Assembly: GCA_003694055.1 (NCBI GenBank) | Contig: RFLC01000048.1 | Coordinates: 1-6,578 of the forward strand | DNA length: 6,578 nucleotides | From: Candidatus Pacearchaeota archaeon | Lineage (GTDB): Archaea > Nanobdellota > Nanobdellia > Pacearchaeales > GW2011-AR1 | Reading direction: 5' to 3' | Shown here: positions 4,956 through 6,578 of the stretch, in pieces | Layout: each line of letters starts with the position of its first letter | Numbering within the stretch: the first letter of the stretch is position 1 | Notes under the pieces: model-generated | Databases searched by the model: none | The model's input: the letters and a program-made list of their open reading frames with translations, nothing else | What the model was told of the DNA's origin: nothing | Position numbers and translations under genes: made by a program

Positions 4956-5656
4956 CGGAAGGCATTAAAGAGGAAATTCAAACGCGTGCAAAAGAGAGAA
5001 AAGTAGTTGTGCCGGGCGAGGTGGTGGTCAGTGGCGACGAGTACTTGCCTGGAGAGTACACGCGGAGAGAGGGAGAGAACATTCTCGCTATCAAGTTCGG
5101 GCTTGCTGACATTTCTGGAAGGGTAGTGAAAATCATCCCGCTTTTCGGCGCGTTCATTCCACGCAAGAACAATGTTGTTATAGGCAGGGTGACAGACATC
5201 ACATATGCTGGCTGGCTCGTTGACATTGACTCAGCTTTGAGCGCGTTCTTGCCTTTGGAAGAAGCTCCGCGATATGTGAACCGTTCAGAGATGGATGCTT
5301 ATCTTGACATTGGCGATGTCATTGCTGCAAAAATCTGGTCTGCGAAAAGCAAGAGCGTGGACTTGTCGATGAAAGGGCGAGGGCTTGGGAAGCTTGAAGA
5401 TGGTTTTATCTTTCGCATCATCCCGAGCAGAGTGCCGAGAGTGATTGGAAAAGAAGGCACCATGGTCAACTTGATAAAGGACAAGACAGGGTGCAAGATT
5501 ATCGTCGGGCAGAACGGCTGGATCTGGGTGAAGGGCAAGGATATGGACAGCGAGATAAAGGCAAGGAAAGCTATTGAGTTTGTTGCCGATAATGTTTCTA
5601 TAAACGGCTTGACAGAAAAAGTGGAGGAATGGTTTGAGAAGTACGATGGCAGTTAA
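4952..5656 (+). CDS. rrp4: Exosome complex RNA-binding cap subunit Rrp4
   Basis: Rrp4 forms, with Csl4, the cap of the archaeal exosome and feeds RNA into the Rrp41/Rrp42 ring. The 234 residues, the usual family length, show the three expected domains. An N-terminal domain spans about 17-65 (VVPGEVV, YLPGEYTRREG, GLADISGRVVKIIPL). An S1 RNA-binding domain spans about 70-142 (VIGRVTDITYAGWLVDIDS). A KH domain spans about 150-218, with the GKEG loop at 166-169 (VPRVIGKEGTMVNLI) and the family motif GQNGWIWVKG at 186-195. The ATG has only weak Shine-Dalgarno support (GGAAAAG). The 15-residue charged N-terminal extension before the first conserved strand is ordinary. Its 3' end overlaps rrp41 by 11 bases. 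SBDS, the usual gene before rrp4 in many archaea, is not upstream. Confidence 0.95.
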   Translation: MTEGIKEEIQTRAKERKVVVPGEVVVSGDEYLPGEYTRREGENILAIKFGLADISGRVVKIIPLFGAFIPRKNNVVIGRVTDITYAGWLVDIDSALSAFLPLEEAPRYVNRSEMDAYLDIGDVIAAKIWSAKSKSVDLSMKGRGLGKLEDGFIFRIIPSRVPRVIGKEGTMVNLIKDKTGCKIIVGQNGWIWVKGKDMDSEIKARKAIEFVADNVSINGLTEKVEEWFEKYDGS

Positions 5657-6353
5657 GAGGTCTGACGGGAGAGCGTTTGATGAAGTGCGCGAGATGAGCG
5701 CGAAGGTTGGAGTGATACCTAATGCAGATGGCTCAGCGCTTTTCGCGTTTGGCAACACGATTGCAATCGCGGCAGTTTATGGACCGAGGCAGTTGCACCC
5801 GCAGCACATGCAAAATCCGTTGAAGGGCTATTTGCGTGTTAATTACGACTTGATGAGCTTTTCTGTTTATGACCGCAAGAGGCCGGGTCCGTCGAGGAGG
5901 TCTAGCGAGATTTCAAAGGTGACTGAGTGGGCGCTCTCGCCTGCGATTTATCTCGAGCAGTTCCCGAACAGCGTGATTGATGTTCAGATTTACATTTTGC
6001 AGGCCGACGCAGGGACGCGGACAGCAGGCATAAACGCAGCGTCGATGGCTTTGGCTCACGCAGGCATTCCGATGAAGAGTTTGGTTTGCTCGGTCGCAAT
6101 CGGCAAGCTTGACCAGGATTTGATTGTTGACCTGACAAAAGAGGAAGAGGATTTTGAGGAGGGCGAGGGCGCGACAGACTTTCCGGTTGCAGTGCTTGCA
6201 AACACGAACGAGTTCTCGCTTTTGCAGATGGACGGCAAGCTTCCTCCTGAACGTTTGAATGAAGTTCTTGAGCTAGCATTGAAAGTCACTCCGAAGATTT
6301 TTGAGGTGCAAAAGAATGCATTGAAAGCGTGCGTGGGAGGAAAGGATGAGTAG
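5646..6353 (+). CDS. rrp41: Exosome complex catalytic exoribonuclease subunit Rrp41
   Basis: Rrp41 is the active RNase PH-type subunit. It removes nucleoside diphosphates from RNA 3' ends using inorganic phosphate and can add tails in reverse. From the ATG at 5646 the product is 235 residues. This start gives MAVKRSDGRAFDE, the normal N-terminus, and is preferred to a TTG four codons upstream; it overlaps rrp4 by 11 bases, implying coupled translation. Conserved motifs include AAVYGPRQLHPQH, YDRKRPGPSRRSSEISK (Arg84/Arg85, phosphate/RNA binding), LQADAGTRTAGI (119-129), GIPMKSL, and the acidic active-site segment from VDLTKEEEDF to DFPVAV. Asp169 and Asp178 are the likely catalytic pair. They are nine apart rather than six as in other archaeal Rrp41 and in PNPase, so about three acidic/Gly residues are inserted between them. 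It ends in TAG, with the rrp42 start overlapping. Confidence 0.96.
   Translation: MAVKRSDGRAFDEVREMSAKVGVIPNADGSALFAFGNTIAIAAVYGPRQLHPQHMQNPLKGYLRVNYDLMSFSVYDRKRPGPSRRSSEISKVTEWALSPAIYLEQFPNSVIDVQIYILQADAGTRTAGINAASMALAHAGIPMKSLVCSVAIGKLDQDLIVDLTKEEEDFEEGEGATDFPVAVLANTNEFSLLQMDGKLPPERLNEVLELALKVTPKIFEVQKNALKACVGGKDE
6335..6340 (+). promoter_or_regulatory. Shine-Dalgarno of rrp42
   Basis: GGGAGG, inside the end of rrp41, lies five bases before the ATG at 6346. It favours that start over the in-frame ATG at 6355, which would be 14 bases away. It matches the CCUCC anti-Shine-Dalgarno of the 16S in this window. Confidence 0.6.
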
Positions 6354-6578
6354 CATGGAGATTTCAAATCTGACGAAGCGGATGTTTGCAAGGATGTTTG
6401 AGCAAGGAAGGAGGTTTGACGGCAGAGGATTGCTCGACTTTAGGGAGCTGGTTGTCGAGGAAGGAGTGTCGAACAAGGCAGAAGGCAGCGCGCGCGCCAA
6501 ACTTGGAAAGAGCGAGGTTGTGGTTGGCGTGAAGATGAGCGTTGGCGAGCCGTTTCCTGATTCGCCGAACAAAGGCAA
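6346..6578 (+). CDS. rrp42: Exosome complex ring subunit Rrp42, 3' end outside window
   Basis: Rrp42 is the non-catalytic RNase PH-fold partner that alternates with Rrp41 in the hexameric ring and helps bind RNA. Seventy-seven codons are visible. Family motifs appear in order: RRFDGRGLLDFREL (about 23-36), VVEEGVSNKAEGSARAKLG (about 37-55), then VVVGVKMSVGEPFPDSPN (58-75). These match the archaeal Rrp42 N-terminus rather than Rrp41, which lacks GEPFPDSPN. The start at 6346 overlaps the last codons and TAG of rrp41 (ATGAGTAG), so translation is probably coupled. The alternative ATG at 6355 would drop three residues. The gene runs off the right edge. Its presence completes the conserved archaeal order rrp4-rrp41-rrp42. 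Confidence 0.95.
   Translation, partial: MSSMEISNLTKRMFARMFEQGRRFDGRGLLDFRELVVEEGVSNKAEGSARAKLGKSEVVVGVKMSVGEPFPDSPNKG

Noticed and set aside
4943..4959. Similarity (13 of 17 bases) between the sequence at the rrp4 start and that at the rrp41 start (5633-5649)
   Set aside because: It is short and imperfect. One copy is fixed by the coding of the Rrp4 C-terminus, and the ATG falls at different offsets in the two copies, so chance is likely.
5285..5758. 157-residue minus-strand frame opposite rrp4/rrp41
   Set aside because: It is antisense to two clearly conserved exosome genes and has no recognisable motif.

Overview
The window comes from an archaeon. It carries an archaeal 16S rRNA gene on the minus strand. 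On the plus strand it carries the archaeal exosome cluster rrp4-rrp41-rrp42, with the overlapping start/stop codons typical of a compact genome. Several traits point toward a fast-evolving, small-genome lineage, possibly DPANN. The 16S differs at sites that are otherwise nearly universal, it has no 23S or tRNA beside it, and the flanking small proteins are unfamiliar. That placement is an inference; a 16S phylogeny would decide it.

Left part (1-1130, plus strand): the end of a small two-helix membrane protein, then a 241-residue protein with a signal peptide, membrane helices and a charged tail ending in a perfect 30-bp tandem duplication. A hairpin plus T-tract closes this unit. About 350 bases without a convincing gene follow (1130-1478).

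Middle part (1479-2681, minus strand): three reading frames lie downstream of the 16S gene and in its direction. The one next to the 16S (2322-2681) is the most surprising gene here. It encodes an HPr-like phosphocarrier domain that keeps the His15/Arg17 active-site motif and an equivalent of the regulatory serine. Its start codon lies about 33 bases beyond the mature 16S 3' end and 8 bases beyond the 16S processing stem, so it may be co-transcribed with rRNA. Next come a doubtful 60-residue frame with a strong Shine-Dalgarno sequence and a helical 156-residue protein of unknown function with a TATA-like box placed for a leaderless mRNA.

16S region (2715-4172, minus): essentially complete, about 1,458 nt, with the CCUCC anti-Shine-Dalgarno at its 3' end. 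Complementary arms at 4196-4209 and 2690-2704 form the pre-16S processing stem. A leader hairpin and a TATA box lie upstream. By hand alignment it carries an apparent compensatory swap (E. coli U921-A1396 to A-U) and A1499C, placing mismatches in three widely used primer sites.

Right part (4310-6578, plus): a doubtful small basic ORF and an inverted repeat, then rrp4, rrp41 and the first 77 codons of rrp42. Together these build the archaeal RNA exosome: an Rrp41/Rrp42 ring that degrades RNA 3'-5' by phosphorolysis, capped by the RNA-binding Rrp4. The usual upstream neighbour, the SBDS/Sdo1 gene, is absent.
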